A stretch of 64,000 bases of DNA from Selaginella moellendorffii (lineage: Eukaryota > Streptophyta > Lycopodiopsida > Selaginellales > Selaginellaceae), in assembly GCF_000143415.4 (NCBI RefSeq), contig NW_003314341.1:229869-293868 (forward strand), written 5' to 3'. The notes under the pieces were generated by a model. It ran no database searches. It had not been told where the DNA came from and worked only from the letters and a program-made list of their open reading frames with translations. The stretch's first letter is position 1; each line of letters begins with the position of its first letter. Shown here piece after piece: positions 1-10,600 of this stretch. Made by a program: the position numbers and the translations under genes.

Positions 1-1862
1 ACTCGTGTTCTAGATCTCAGTCTTGTCTGAACAGCCTCCGCCTCTCTGATCCTGCCAGCAGCAGCATACACGTTAGACAGCAGTGTCAGAGCCGAATTGG
101 CAGCTCTATTTCCTGGATCGAGCTCAACGATGTTCTCGACCGCCCTGGAAGCTCGATCAACATCACTGTATGTCTTGCAAGCTCCCAAAAGTGATCCCCA
201 CTCGACGACTCCCGGCTCAAACGGCATCGACTCAACGAGCTCTTCCGCATCTCTCAAACGACCGGATCTTCCCAGCATGTCCACCATGCAGCAGTAGTGT
301 TCCCGGGACGGAGATAGGCTGCTGCGCTCCACTGACGAAGAAGCCTTCAAGCGGCCAAAGTAGCTCAAGCCTTGCTCGCTCAATCCGCCATGGCTGCAAG
401 CGTTGAGAAGGCTCATGAAGCTCAAGTCATTAGGCTCCAGACCGACGAGCTCCAACTCTCGAAACAGCTCTAGAGTTTTCGAGCCTTGGCCAGCGGAATC
501 CGAGTAGCTCTCCATCATCGCATTCCACGACACGAGGCTTCTCTCCGGCATGGCACCGAAGACGCTGTCGGCCCGCTCGAGTCGTCCACACTTGGCATTG
601 GCAGTCACCATAGCCGTCCACGACACAACGTTATGCTCGGGCATCGCCCAGAAGATGTGCTCCGCCCCATCAAGCTCGCGGTTGTCGGCATAAGCCTGGA
701 GCATTGCGTTCCACGACACGACATTCTTGTCGCTCTCCGGCAATGTCGCAAACAAGATCTTGGCCTCGTCCAGGTGGCCGTGTCGGGCATAGGCACTAAT
801 CATGGCGTTCCACGTCACCGTGTTCCCGTCCCTCACCATTTCAAATGCGTTTCGCGCCTCTTCCAGGTGGCCGGCGTTGCCGTACGCCACGAGCATGGCC
901 GTCCACGTCACTGCGTTAGGGTTGGGCATTTCGTGGAGGAGCGCTCTCGCGGCGTGGAGGCTCCCAGCCTCCACATAGGCGCTGATCATCACATTCCAGC
1001 ACACGGGATCTTTTCGAGGGATCTTGTCGAAGATGTTCCTTGCAGAGAGCAAATCTCCGGCGCGGGCGTAGGCAGTGACCATGGACGTCCAGCAGACGAG
1101 ATTGGGGCGATGGATGAGCTTGAACAGCTCGATCGCTCGCTGGAGCTGGGCCTTTTGCGCGAATGCTGCCAGGAGGATGCTGTAGGAGATGAGATCCGGA
1201 TTGGGCATGGCATCAAACGTGGACTTTGCGCGATCCAGCTGGCCTTGCTGTGCAAAGGCGAGGATCATCGCGTTCCAGGACACGGCGTCACGGCCGGGCA
1301 TTGCGGCAAAGATCCACACACATTCGTCCAAGTGGCCTGATGTGGCATACCCGGTCAGGAGTGCGTTCCAAGTCACCGTGTTCTTGTGGGGCATCTTGTC
1401 AAAGAGCTCTTGCGCCTGCTCCATTTCCCCCCTTTTGGCATGCGCAGTAAGCATGGCAGTCCAGGAGATGACATTCTTGTGGGGCATCAAATCGAAGATT
1501 CTTCTAGCTTCTCGAATGCGGCCTCTGCTGGCATATGCCTTGATCATTGTGTTCCAGGCGGCGGTGTCTCTCTCCGGCATTGTGTGGAACGCATTCTCGA
1601 CCTGCTCCAGATGCCCATTAGCGGCATACGCTTGCATGAGAATTGTCCAGGAGAAGACGTTTGGTTCTTGGATTTCATCGAAGACGCGGCGCGCGTCCTT
1701 GGCGCTGCCGCATTTGCCGTACATGTGAGCGCACAGATTGGCCAGGTACGTGCTGTGGCGCTCGCAACTGCGCCGGAGCCTCGAGTAGAGCTCGTGCGCT
1801 CGGGACAGATCCTTGGAATCGCCACACCGCCTGATGAGGCCGGCGAAGGAGCTCTCATCCAT
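1..1862 (-). CDS. PPR protein, PLS/E class, C-terminus cut by window edge
   Basis: One uninterrupted frame runs leftward from the ATG at 1862 to the window edge (about 620 codons) with no stop. It is built of tandem 31-35-residue PPR repeats, recognisable by recurring phrases such as NVVSWNAM and MPERDTAAWNTM, with an MYGKCGS-type repeat near the N-terminus. The last visible part, with SLLGACKTYSDVDRA and LLSNVYAAAGR, is the E motif that follows the repeats in editing-type PPR proteins. PPR proteins of this class bind organellar RNA and usually direct C-to-U editing in mitochondria or plastids. Whether a DYW deaminase domain follows cannot be seen, because the gene leaves the window. No clear targeting peptide is visible at the chosen start, so a short upstream exon is possible. 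Confidence 0.93.
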   Translation of the reverse strand, partial: MDESSFAGLIRRCGDSKDLSRAHELYSRLRRSCERHSTYLANLCAHMYGKCGSAKDARRVFDEIQEPNVFSWTILMQAYAANGHLEQVENAFHTMPERDTAAWNTMIKAYASRGRIREARRIFDLMPHKNVISWTAMLTAHAKRGEMEQAQELFDKMPHKNTVTWNALLTGYATSGHLDECVWIFAAMPGRDAVSWNAMILAFAQQGQLDRAKSTFDAMPNPDLISYSILLAAFAQKAQLQRAIELFKLIHRPNLVCWTSMVTAYARAGDLLSARNIFDKIPRKDPVCWNVMISAYVEAGSLHAARALLHEMPNPNAVTWTAMLVAYGNAGHLEEARNAFEMVRDGNTVTWNAMISAYARHGHLDEAKILFATLPESDKNVVSWNAMLQAYADNRELDGAEHIFWAMPEHNVVSWTAMVTANAKCGRLERADSVFGAMPERSLVSWNAMMESYSDSAGQGSKTLELFRELELVGLEPNDLSFMSLLNACSHGGLSEQGLSYFGRLKASSSVERSSLSPSREHYCCMVDMLGRSGRLRDAEELVESMPFEPGVVEWGSLLGACKTYSDVDRASRAVENIVELDPGNRAANSALTLLSNVYAAAGRIREAEAVQTRLRSRTR

Positions 1863-2033
1863 CGGGGCTTAGGGTTAGAAATGCATGGAAATAGATGGCA
1901 ACCTGGTAGCGGTAGCGCATGAAAGAAGTGGCAATCCATGATCACGGCATGCGCCGCCAAGGGGAGGCATTGCAAGCGTACGTGAGAATGTGGCAGGAAT
2001 CTGAGCGGAGCGGAGGGAGAAGAGCAGCAGCAT

Positions 2034-3123
2034 TTGTATGTCCGGCTTGTTGGTTGTTGCAGTGTGGGGAACTTGATGGAATCAACCACAGGAACGTCGG
2101 GGATAATCGGTGGCTATGCCCAGCACGAACACTGGAGCACAGCCTTGACCCTCTACAGGAAGATGAAATTGGACGTGTCCAGCCCAACGAGGCCACACTC
2201 GCAACTATTCTTGGCGCTTGTTCTTCCGAGGAGTTCCTCCGCGACGGCATGCAAATTCACAGCTCGCTCGTAGGAGGCGAGTTTGAGTCAGCTCCGATCG
2301 TGGACACGGCATCCATCACAATGTGGGAGCTGTGGGAGAGCGGACTGGACAAGCACAGTAGCGGCGATGGAAACCTGAAATGCAATGAGGAGTGGCCCCG
2401 GATCTCTACAGGAGAATTGAGTGTGGAACAAGCGGCTCATCCAAACGACAGAACCCTGTACACGCTTCTGTCCGCCTGTGATCTTGAGTCGGGCAAGAGA
2501 ATCCACGACACCATCCAGGCCAAGGCGAACAATCCGAGCGCGGTCATCCAGACTGCACTGCTCAACATGTATGGCAAGTGTGGAAGCCTGGAGATGGCGA
2601 GAAAGATCTTCGACGATATCCAGCACAAGACGTGGTCTGCTGGAACGCGACGATCGCTGCTGCTGCACAGTCCCAATGCCAGCCTCCGGCTCTACAACGA
2701 AGAAGGGGTCAAGCCCGAGGCAGGCACTTTCGTGAGCCTTTTGGGAGCGTGCTCGAGCTTGGGCCGGTGCACTCCCACATTGTGAGCAGTAGCTTGGATT
2801 CTCTAGCTCCGGTGGCCGTGGCACTCGTCAACATGTATGCCAAATGTGGACGAGTGGAGCTTGCTCGGGGGATCTTTGGTGAGAGCTTGGGCGATTCATG
2901 TAACTCGTGGCACTCAATGCTCTCCCTTTACGCACACCACGGGCATGGTTACCAAGCGCTGGAGCTGTTCAAAGACATGGCCTTGAAAGGTGTCAAGGTG
3001 AGTGAGATGAGTCGCTGCAGCCACTCTGGATTGTTTCCATTAGGCAGGAGCATCCTGATCAACACTGTTGATGGCCACGGTGTTTCTCTGTGTGTGGATC
3101 ATTTTGTGTGCATGGGATGCTGA
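2034..3123 (+). pseudogene. Decayed PPR gene with multiple frameshifts
   Basis: PPR-type sequence is spread over three plus-strand frames. GIIGGYAQHEHWSTALTLY is in frame 3 near 2100. NEATLATILGACSS and ALLNMYGKCGSLEMARKIF are in frame 2 from about 2190 to 2620. ALVNMYAKCGRVELARGIF and MLSLYAHHGHGYQALELF are in frame 1 from about 2815 to 2990. The repeat register is preserved across the breaks, so this is one gene that lost its frame at least three times (near 2175, 2625 and 2760). It lies divergently from the PPR gene at 1-1862. No splice signals explain the frame changes. Confidence 0.85.
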
Positions 3124-4222
3124 GGAGCTCATATTAAGCATGCCTTCAAGCCTCATGCGGAACACCTACAGACTTGTATACATGTTAGACTCATTGTTTC
3201 AAGTTGGGTCCGATGGAATGCCCAAATTCCAGCATCTGGCAAGGTACCCTGCCATTTTCAGAGGCAGCGGCGGTATTGGCATGATGGCTGGAGCTCGGCA
3301 GCAATGAGAGGAACATCATGGCAGTGATCAACACCATGCTGCCACCTTTTGACCAAATAGACAGGCCTAACATATCCACAGCAGATATGTTCAAGAGCCA
3401 AACATGTCTAGAGCCAGATATATTCAATGCCTGACATGTCTAGGGCCCGACAAATTCAAGGCTGACATGTAGACATATCCAAGCTTGGCTGATATGGTCA
3501 TCACTAGCCACGTGTCCAAGTATACGTGGTGTGCCAGATGGGATGCCACCTCATACATAACCTGATTGAGAAAGGATAAATGAATATTCTTTAGGAAATT
3601 TTCCAGTACAGCTGGTCCATTTTATCAACTAATTGACCATTCTTACATCAAATAGATAATGGTAAAATTAAATAGCCCTTTAGCTATTACAAGCTAAATT
3701 TATAATAAAGAGTCACTCAATAAATTTGTTATAATTGTCAACTGTAAATTATTATAATTGAATACTTTAGATTATTTTTTGGATTGCTTAAGAAAACCTG
3801 TAATGGTAATGGATAGCTTGGGTAGAAATATCTTACTCTTTGAAAGAGATATCTTACTGCATCTTATTGTGAAAGAGATATCAATGTCTCCTGAGACATT
3901 ATAAATGCCATCCTGGATGTAGAGAGTTAGTCCTTAACAGATTACTAACTGTAAATTACCTTTTTCATTGGAATATCATTGATGCTGTTGTTATTGGCTT
4001 TTGTCATTTTTTTTCAGTTTTCCCCTCATAGTTTTAAAACAAAACTTGAAAACATCCAACTTTTGTCAGGAAATGAGGTGGCAAGACTACAATCACTTAC
4101 CACAACACTAAACTCATAATATACTTGACTCTTACGTCAAAAAACCCATAAAAATTATATATGTTACATGGCAAGAGCAAGTGTACCATGTGTCATCCTC
4201 TCCTAAAAGCCGTCCTGCAGAA
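3124..4222. other. AT-rich intergenic stretch
   Basis: About 1.1 kb without a supportable gene. From about 3580 the sequence is strongly AT-rich, with scattered short runs and no long open frame. Composition changes abruptly to GC-rich at about 4225, the proposed Helitron 5' end. Confidence 0.6.
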
Positions 4223-4262
4223 TCTATACATATAAAGCGATAGTGGGGAGGCTCGCCGGCCG

Positions 4263-5099
4263 TTGGATCCCAGGCCCGGGCCAGGGTCGGTAGCCATGGT
4301 TGCGCGAGAAATTTTTCTGATGTTTGCTCCCGGCCAATGGGAGGCGGCCAAGCCGCATGGGGCGGGAGAAGAAGGCACAGCGACACGTGTGCCAGTGGTG
4401 TCCTGCCCCCGTGCCCGTTCTTCTGAATGCCTCGACTGGCTCGACACCCAGGAGCCAGACTCAGTCCTCTATGTCGCATTCGGCAGCAGCATAGCGAAGC
4501 TTTCGCAGGAGGAATTCGAGGAGCTCGTGCTCGGTTTGGAGGCGAGCAAGGTGCCGTTCTTGCTCACAGTCAGGCCGCCCCAGTTCGTGGACGAGGGCGA
4601 CACGACAGTCCTGGTGAAGAACAGTGACTTCTACAAGAACTTCGTCGAGCGGACCAAGGGACGAGACCTGGTGGTTTCATGGGCGCCGCAGAGAGAAGTT
4701 CTGGCGCACAGGGCAGTGGCTGGATTCGTGAGCCACTGCGGATGGAACTCGGTCCTGGAGAGCGTCTCCAGCGGCGTGCCGATCATCTGCTGGCCTCGGA
4801 TATACGAGGAGGGGCTCAACCGCAAGATCATGGCGGAGAGGTGCCGCATCGGGGTGGAAGTTTCGGACGGGAGGAGCTCCGACGTGTTTGTGAAGCGGGA
4901 GGAGATTGCTGAGGCCATTGCGAGGATCTTTAGCGACAAAGCTCGAAAGGCGAGAGCGAGGGAATTCAGGGACCAATGGGAGGCGGCCAAGCCGCGTGGG
5001 GCGGGAGAAGAAGGCACAGCGACACGTGTGCCAGTGGTGTCCTGCCCCCGTGCCCGTTCTTCTTGCCTCGCCCTGGATGCCCTGCAGCAATTGAGCTAA
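4263..5099 (+). pseudogene. UDP-glycosyltransferase C-terminal fragment
   Basis: The 278-codon open frame contains the C-terminal sugar-donor half of a plant family-1 UDP-glycosyltransferase: ECLDWLDTQEPDSVLYVAFGS, then a 44-residue PSPG box running from WAPQREVL through HCGWNSVLES to CWPRIYEE, then a C-terminal helix. The acceptor-binding N-terminal half is absent. The last PSPG residue, normally Gln in glucosyltransferases, is Glu here. About 30 residues at each end come from a 91-bp direct repeat and do not look like native enzyme. Base composition is GC-rich, unlike the AT-rich Rep-helicase downstream. Best read as a transposon-captured or duplicated gene fragment; an active enzyme is unlikely. 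Confidence 0.85.
4334..5063. repeat. Pair of 91-bp direct repeats flanking the UGT fragment
   Basis: Positions 4334-4424 and 4973-5063 are identical except for one base (A at 4357, G at 4996). Both copies are read in the same frame by the UGT open frame. Weak similarity continues past the repeat (TGCCTCGACTGG against TGCCTCGCCCTGG). This suggests a tandem duplication whose second copy breaks off shortly after it starts. Confidence 0.9.
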
Positions 5100-5140
5100 C
5101 GCTTGCTTGCTGGAACGCTTGCTTGCCGGATCAGTGGCAT

Positions 5141-5282
5141 TCGCAGCAATTGTGCTTCTTCCTGCAAAGGTCTGTGTTCACAGTCAGCCCAGCAGCCGCT
5201 AATTTGGCCCCTGGCAATCGCAGCAATTGTGCTTCTTCCTGCAAAGGTCTGTGTTCACAGTCAGCCCAGCAGCCGCTAATTT
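5141..5282. repeat. 77-bp tandem duplication
   Basis: The block beginning TCGCAGCAATTGTGCTTCTT at 5141 is repeated at 5218, with near identity through the run ending in GCCGCTAATTTG. It lies between the UGT fragment and the Rep-helicase gene and has no coding potential I can support. Confidence 0.9.
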
Positions 5283-5756
5283 GCCCCCAACCCCAACAAT
5301 CTGGATTTTTGTGTGCTGTGAAAATGTGAAATGTCTTCATTTGGGTTTGTGGATGCTATCCAGTGGTAGAGCTGAAGCCAGAGCCAGCCTTCACATCCAG
5401 AACCATCAGAGAGTTTGCAGTCGCTGTCCTTTTGCGAGAGAGAACAAGCCCAAGGTGAGTTCTCTAACTTGCAAACCCCACCCACCTCTCACAGTTGCTC
5501 ACCACGCCCTGGAAAAGGTGTGCCAGTCCTGTGTCTAGGTTTTATTGGTTGCTAGATTAGTCTCTTTTGTTTACAGATTAAGGTGTGTACAGATTGTGCT
5601 CTCATTGTATAGTCTTCGTTTTTATTTTTTTTAAATTTTTTTTCCAGTGTAAGAAGAAGGCGAGTTCTGGCTTTTACGTAGAATCTCTGAAAATTTTAAG
5701 ATAAGTGTTTTGACATTAGATAGGTTATTTCATCTCATTTATCATCCCTAGCAAAT

Positions 5757-8700
5757 ATGCCTCGGCTTCGCGAAGTATTAAGAGGCATACGTCACCATTT
5801 GCCTCCAACTATTGACACTAGCACATATAATCATATTCACAACAACCTTGCATCTGGTAATGAAGAAACTAATCTAGACCTTGAACATGCTAATGCAAAA
5901 ATTACTTCAAATCTCGACAATGCTAATACAAACATAGCATATGCTAATGAAGGTCATACAAATATAAACCTTGAAAATGCTAATGAAACTAATACAAATA
6001 CATGTAATCATCACAGTTATACTATCTATAAATTAGCACATCAAAAGAATTATAATGACCATACAATACAACTGTTTAATATTGGAAATATGTCATCCGT
6101 ATGTGTCTTTTGTGGTGCATTACATTTTGAAAATGAGTCAAGATCAATGTGCTGCCAGAATGGAAAGGTTTCCCTTCCCCAGCTTTCATCTTTACCTACT
6201 ACATTGCGTATGCTTTTTAATGAAAATAGAAACTCCAATTTTAAAATTAACATAAGAAATTTCAACAGTGCTTTGGCTTTTGCATCAATGGGTGCTAATA
6301 TTGATAATTTAAGTGGTAAAGGCCCATATTGCTTTAGAATACATGGTCAAATTTATCACAAAATTGCTTCAGCATATCCTACAGCTAACGTGCCACCATC
6401 ATATGGACAACTTTACATGCTTGACACTTCTGAGGCTACAAATATTAGAAAGCAAAACCCATTCAACACAAATTGTGATTCTAATTTATTATTACAATTA
6501 GATAACTTGCTAAGAATAATAAACCCGTATGCACAAGCTTTTCAAATGATGTATAATCTTGAATCACAAGAACAACATCGCTCAATTTGCAATGGAACCC
6601 CAAAACGTGGTGTTTACATGATTGTTAGAAGTGAAAGTACTAATCTACATTGTTATAATTTGCCACAAACTAATGATGTTGCTATTGTTTTCGCTATTGA
6701 TGAGGGTGAGCCATCTCTTGACAGAGAAATATGCATACATCCATATAACTCACAGCCAATAAAAATCTCTATTCGTAATGAAAATTGTGATCCTATGGTT
6801 TATCCTTTACTTTTACCATTTGGTGATAAAGGTTGGCATGAAAAAATCTATCACAATGAGTCGCATGTAACGCTACTCCAGTACTATGCATATCGATTAT
6901 CTCAACGAGATAGCATTGGCAACTCTTTCCTTTATGATCAATTGCTACATGCTGGGAAACTCACTCAACAATTTATAGTTGATGCTTATGTAAAGGTTGA
7001 ATCTAACAACCTTAATTTCTTTCGCACTCATCAAAAACACTTAAAAGTGGATTACTACACAGGTCTTATGGACTATGTTAGCAACAGAGCTGCTACTAAT
7101 AATGCTGAACCTAGAAAAATTGTAATTTTGCCTTCTACATTTCCTGGTAGCCCACGAGCAATGCAACAACATTATCAAGATGCTATTGCTATTGTCACAC
7201 ATTTTGGAAAACCTGACTTATTTATTACATTTACATGCAACCCAAAGTGGCCTGAAATTGTGCAAAACTTACAGTTGAATGAATCACCTGAGGATCGACC
7301 TGATCTTATTTCAAGAGTTTTCAACTTAAAGCTTAAAGAATTCCTACATGACATAAGTATCAAAGGAATTTTTGGGAAGTGCATCGCATATGTTTATGTT
7401 ATTGAATTCCAGAAAAGAGGTTTGCCTCATTGTCATTTCTTAGCAATGTTATCAAGCGAAGATAAGATAAGAAATCGAGACTCAGTTGATGAATTTGTCA
7501 CTGCACAGTTGCCACACCCACTGTTAGAACCAGAATTGCATAACATAATTATAAATCATATGATACATGGTCCATGTGGTAATTTAAATCCTAGAAGCCC
7601 TTGCATGGAAAATAACAAATGCTCTAAGAATTATCCAAAAGAATTTAATGTTGAAACCATTTATTGTGTTGATGGTTATCCTGATTACTACCGTCCCAAT
7701 AACGGGTGCACTTTCATAAAAAATGGTTGTACTATTGACAACAGATGGGTTGTTCCTTATAATAAATACCTTTGTAAGAAATATCAAGCACACATCAATG
7801 TAGAGATCTGTGCTTCTATTAAAAGTATTAAATATTTATTTCAATATGTATACAAAGGTTATGACTGTGCAACATTAGAATTCCTAACTGCATCTGAAGA
7901 ACGAGGGACTTTAAATTGGGACGAAATCTCAAGTTTTGTCGATGCTCGATATATTTCTGCTCCTGAAGCCATGTGGCGTATATTTAAGTTTCATATGCAT
8001 GATAAATCACTAACTATTATACGCCTTCCAGTTCATTTACCCAATTTTCAAAACGTTTATTTCAGACCAGGTCATGAACAAGAAGCACTAGAAAGAGCCA
8101 CTCAAAATGGAACAATGCTTACACAATGGTTCAATTTAAACATGCAAGATACTAATGCAAGGCAATATACATATGCTCAAATTCCATTATATTACACATA
8201 TAACAAATCCTCTCATAGATGGCAATTACGCCAGCGAAAAGCTAAACTCATACCAAGAATGTATTCCATATCTCCTTCTAATAGTGAGTTATACCACTTA
8301 CGGCTTATATTACTCTATAAAAAAGGTGCTATATCATTTGAGGATATATGTACTGTCGAAGGTGTTACTTTCTCCTCTTTTAAACAAGCAGCTATGGCAA
8401 TGGGACTTTTAGCAGATGATTCAGAATGGCAACGCTGCATGCAAGAAGCTTCTACTTTTAAAATGCCATCCCAATTAAGACTGTTATTTGTTTTTATTTG
8501 TTTGTATTGTTCACCAAAAGATCCAAATCTATTATGGGATCAATTCAAAATTGATATGTCTGAGGATTATGCTAGAAATGACATAAACTATTTTGACATT
8601 GCTTTAGTCGATATCAATTCAAAATTCCAACTACACAATAAATCTAATTATGATTTTGGTTTACCACTCCCAACTCTTACTCCCATTACCAAACACATGC

Positions 8701-10037
8701 TTAATACAGAGATCCCTGACCCATCACAAGACCAAATAAATGCAAACATAAATCAATTCAGTTATGAACAACGTTATATTTTTGAACTCATTATAAATGC
8801 CATTGATACTAACCAACATCAATGTTTCTTTATTGATGGACCTGGTGGTACTGGAAAAACTTTTCTACTTAATACCATCATTACAGCATTACAATTAAAA
8901 AAAATAAAAGTAATCAGTATGGCATGGACTGGGATTGCAAGCATTTTGCTAAAATATGGTCAAACGGCACATATGACTTTTAAACTTCCTGTTCCTTTAA
9001 ATGAAACTTCTGTCTCTGCTTTAACAATTAATAGTGATGCTGGAAAAACCATTAAACAAGCAAATGTTCTCATATGGGATGAAATTAGTATGGTTCATAC
9101 ACATGCTTTCTCTGTGGTTGATAAATGTTTAAAACATCTCAAATGTAATTCTAAACCATTTGGAGGCGTTATAGTGATTACAAGTGGTGACTTTCGTCAA
9201 ACCCTTCCTGTTGTTCCCCATGGCCATAGAACTTCTATTATTTCAAGCTCAGTTAAAATGAATAGACTATGGTCACTCTTTACAACACTAACATTAACAA
9301 AGAATATGCGTTCAAGTAATCTTTGTTTTTCTGAATGGCTTCTCAAACTTGGCAACGGTGATAGTAGTTTACAGTTGCCATGTCTCCCACCAGATATTAT
9401 CAAAATACCACATGCATTATCTATCACTACATCTGTTGTAAACTTTGTTTTCCCAAATACCGATGATATTACAAATACTTATACAGCTGCATCAAAGGTT
9501 ATTCTCACCCCACTCAATGACGACACATTCAGAATAAATAATGACATTGTTGAAAGACTACCAGGTGATCCATATGTTTATTTGAGCATTGACACAGTTG
9601 ACTCAGATCACCTGGAAGAGTTCCCAATTGAATTCTTAAATTCAATCACCCCATCGGGACTACCACCACACAAATTAATTCTAAAACAAAATGTGATTTT
9701 GATTCTTCTTAGGAACATATCTCCACAAATTGGTTTATGCAATGGCACTCGCCTCATTCTCAAGCAAGCATCTCAAAACGTTTTAGATTGTGAAATTATC
9801 ACGGGACAATTCAAGGGATCGCGAGTTTTTATTCCACGTATTACCCTTACACCTTCTGATGTTGAAATCCCTTTCAAGATGTCTCGAAGACAATTCCCAG
9901 TTCGTCTGGGTTATTGCTTAACTATTTCTAAAGCCCAAGGCCAAACTTTCGACCGTGTTGGCATTTACCTCCCCCAACCTGTTTTCACACATGGTCAACT
10001 TTATGTTGCTCTGTCAAGGTGTAGATCACCTGAATAA
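5757..10037 (+). CDS. Helitron Rep-helicase (RepHel)
   Basis: A 1,426-codon open frame from ATG encodes the Helitron replication initiator fused to a Pif1-family helicase. The HUH motif (LPHCHF) is near residue 558. The tyrosine region (IKYLFQYVYKGYD) lies near 690-705. Walker A (GPGGTGKT) starts near 1028 and Walker B (LIWDEIS) near 1106. Helicase motifs GDFRQTLP and, near the end, LTISKAQGQTFDRVG and GQLYVALSRC are present. In the family this enzyme nicks and mobilises the element by rolling-circle replication. The frame stops at TAA 10035-10037, but the same frame continues with family-like residues for 33 codons to TAG at 10139, so the annotated stop looks premature. The gene is AT-rich and intronless, unlike host genes around it. 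All core motifs are intact, so activity is conceivable. Confidence 0.95.
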   Translation: MPRLREVLRGIRHHLPPTIDTSTYNHIHNNLASGNEETNLDLEHANAKITSNLDNANTNIAYANEGHTNINLENANETNTNTCNHHSYTIYKLAHQKNYNDHTIQLFNIGNMSSVCVFCGALHFENESRSMCCQNGKVSLPQLSSLPTTLRMLFNENRNSNFKINIRNFNSALAFASMGANIDNLSGKGPYCFRIHGQIYHKIASAYPTANVPPSYGQLYMLDTSEATNIRKQNPFNTNCDSNLLLQLDNLLRIINPYAQAFQMMYNLESQEQHRSICNGTPKRGVYMIVRSESTNLHCYNLPQTNDVAIVFAIDEGEPSLDREICIHPYNSQPIKISIRNENCDPMVYPLLLPFGDKGWHEKIYHNESHVTLLQYYAYRLSQRDSIGNSFLYDQLLHAGKLTQQFIVDAYVKVESNNLNFFRTHQKHLKVDYYTGLMDYVSNRAATNNAEPRKIVILPSTFPGSPRAMQQHYQDAIAIVTHFGKPDLFITFTCNPKWPEIVQNLQLNESPEDRPDLISRVFNLKLKEFLHDISIKGIFGKCIAYVYVIEFQKRGLPHCHFLAMLSSEDKIRNRDSVDEFVTAQLPHPLLEPELHNIIINHMIHGPCGNLNPRSPCMENNKCSKNYPKEFNVETIYCVDGYPDYYRPNNGCTFIKNGCTIDNRWVVPYNKYLCKKYQAHINVEICASIKSIKYLFQYVYKGYDCATLEFLTASEERGTLNWDEISSFVDARYISAPEAMWRIFKFHMHDKSLTIIRLPVHLPNFQNVYFRPGHEQEALERATQNGTMLTQWFNLNMQDTNARQYTYAQIPLYYTYNKSSHRWQLRQRKAKLIPRMYSISPSNSELYHLRLILLYKKGAISFEDICTVEGVTFSSFKQAAMAMGLLADDSEWQRCMQEASTFKMPSQLRLLFVFICLYCSPKDPNLLWDQFKIDMSEDYARNDINYFDIALVDINSKFQLHNKSNYDFGLPLPTLTPITKHMLNTEIPDPSQDQINANINQFSYEQRYIFELIINAIDTNQHQCFFIDGPGGTGKTFLLNTIITALQLKKIKVISMAWTGIASILLKYGQTAHMTFKLPVPLNETSVSALTINSDAGKTIKQANVLIWDEISMVHTHAFSVVDKCLKHLKCNSKPFGGVIVITSGDFRQTLPVVPHGHRTSIISSSVKMNRLWSLFTTLTLTKNMRSSNLCFSEWLLKLGNGDSSLQLPCLPPDIIKIPHALSITTSVVNFVFPNTDDITNTYTAASKVILTPLNDDTFRINNDIVERLPGDPYVYLSIDTVDSDHLEEFPIEFLNSITPSGLPPHKLILKQNVILILLRNISPQIGLCNGTRLILKQASQNVLDCEIITGQFKGSRVFIPRITLTPSDVEIPFKMSRRQFPVRLGYCLTISKAQGQTFDRVGIYLPQPVFTHGQLYVALSRCRSPE

Positions 10038-10600
10038 CTTCGTGTTCAAGTGCTTGCAACCCCCCTTCAAGGCAATCTTATACCACATGATCAACACTTT
10101 TACATTGTGAATACAGTCTATGCTGAAATTCTTAAGTAGACTGACAAAAACATGGCACAATTCTATATCCAACCATGAAGTTGTGAGTTTCAAATGCACA
10201 CCACAACAAAGCTGGCATTGACAAGTGTGCCTTGGGTGCTGTCCCATTTTGGTTATGGCATGTGCTATTTAGTTGCTAATGGCAGAGGTACAGTTTTCAT
10301 CCTATTGCTTTTTGAGTGCAGCTCTCATTGCAATATAATGGTTTCTCGCTCATCCCAGGAACCTCTCTAGCAGGCTGAGGAGCAAGTACCAACACTTGCA
10401 CCAAAGATGGACTTGGAAGTATTCTTTGGGCTTTTTGTGTTCAAAATGGAGCAATGCAACTCAACAGTTATCTAATCTAGCTTATATAATGCTTATAACA
10501 CATTTGGTTATGAGAATGTCTTTCAATTGTGGAGTTGATCAAACAGCAAACTTAGCTAAGCTTAGAAAACCTCTTCAAATGGCATCAAATTTGCCAACCA

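Noticed and set aside
486-1340. 284-codon plus-strand open frame (His/Arg-rich)
   Set aside because: It is the antisense shadow of the PPR gene at 1-1862; the minus strand shows clear PPR repeats over the same interval.
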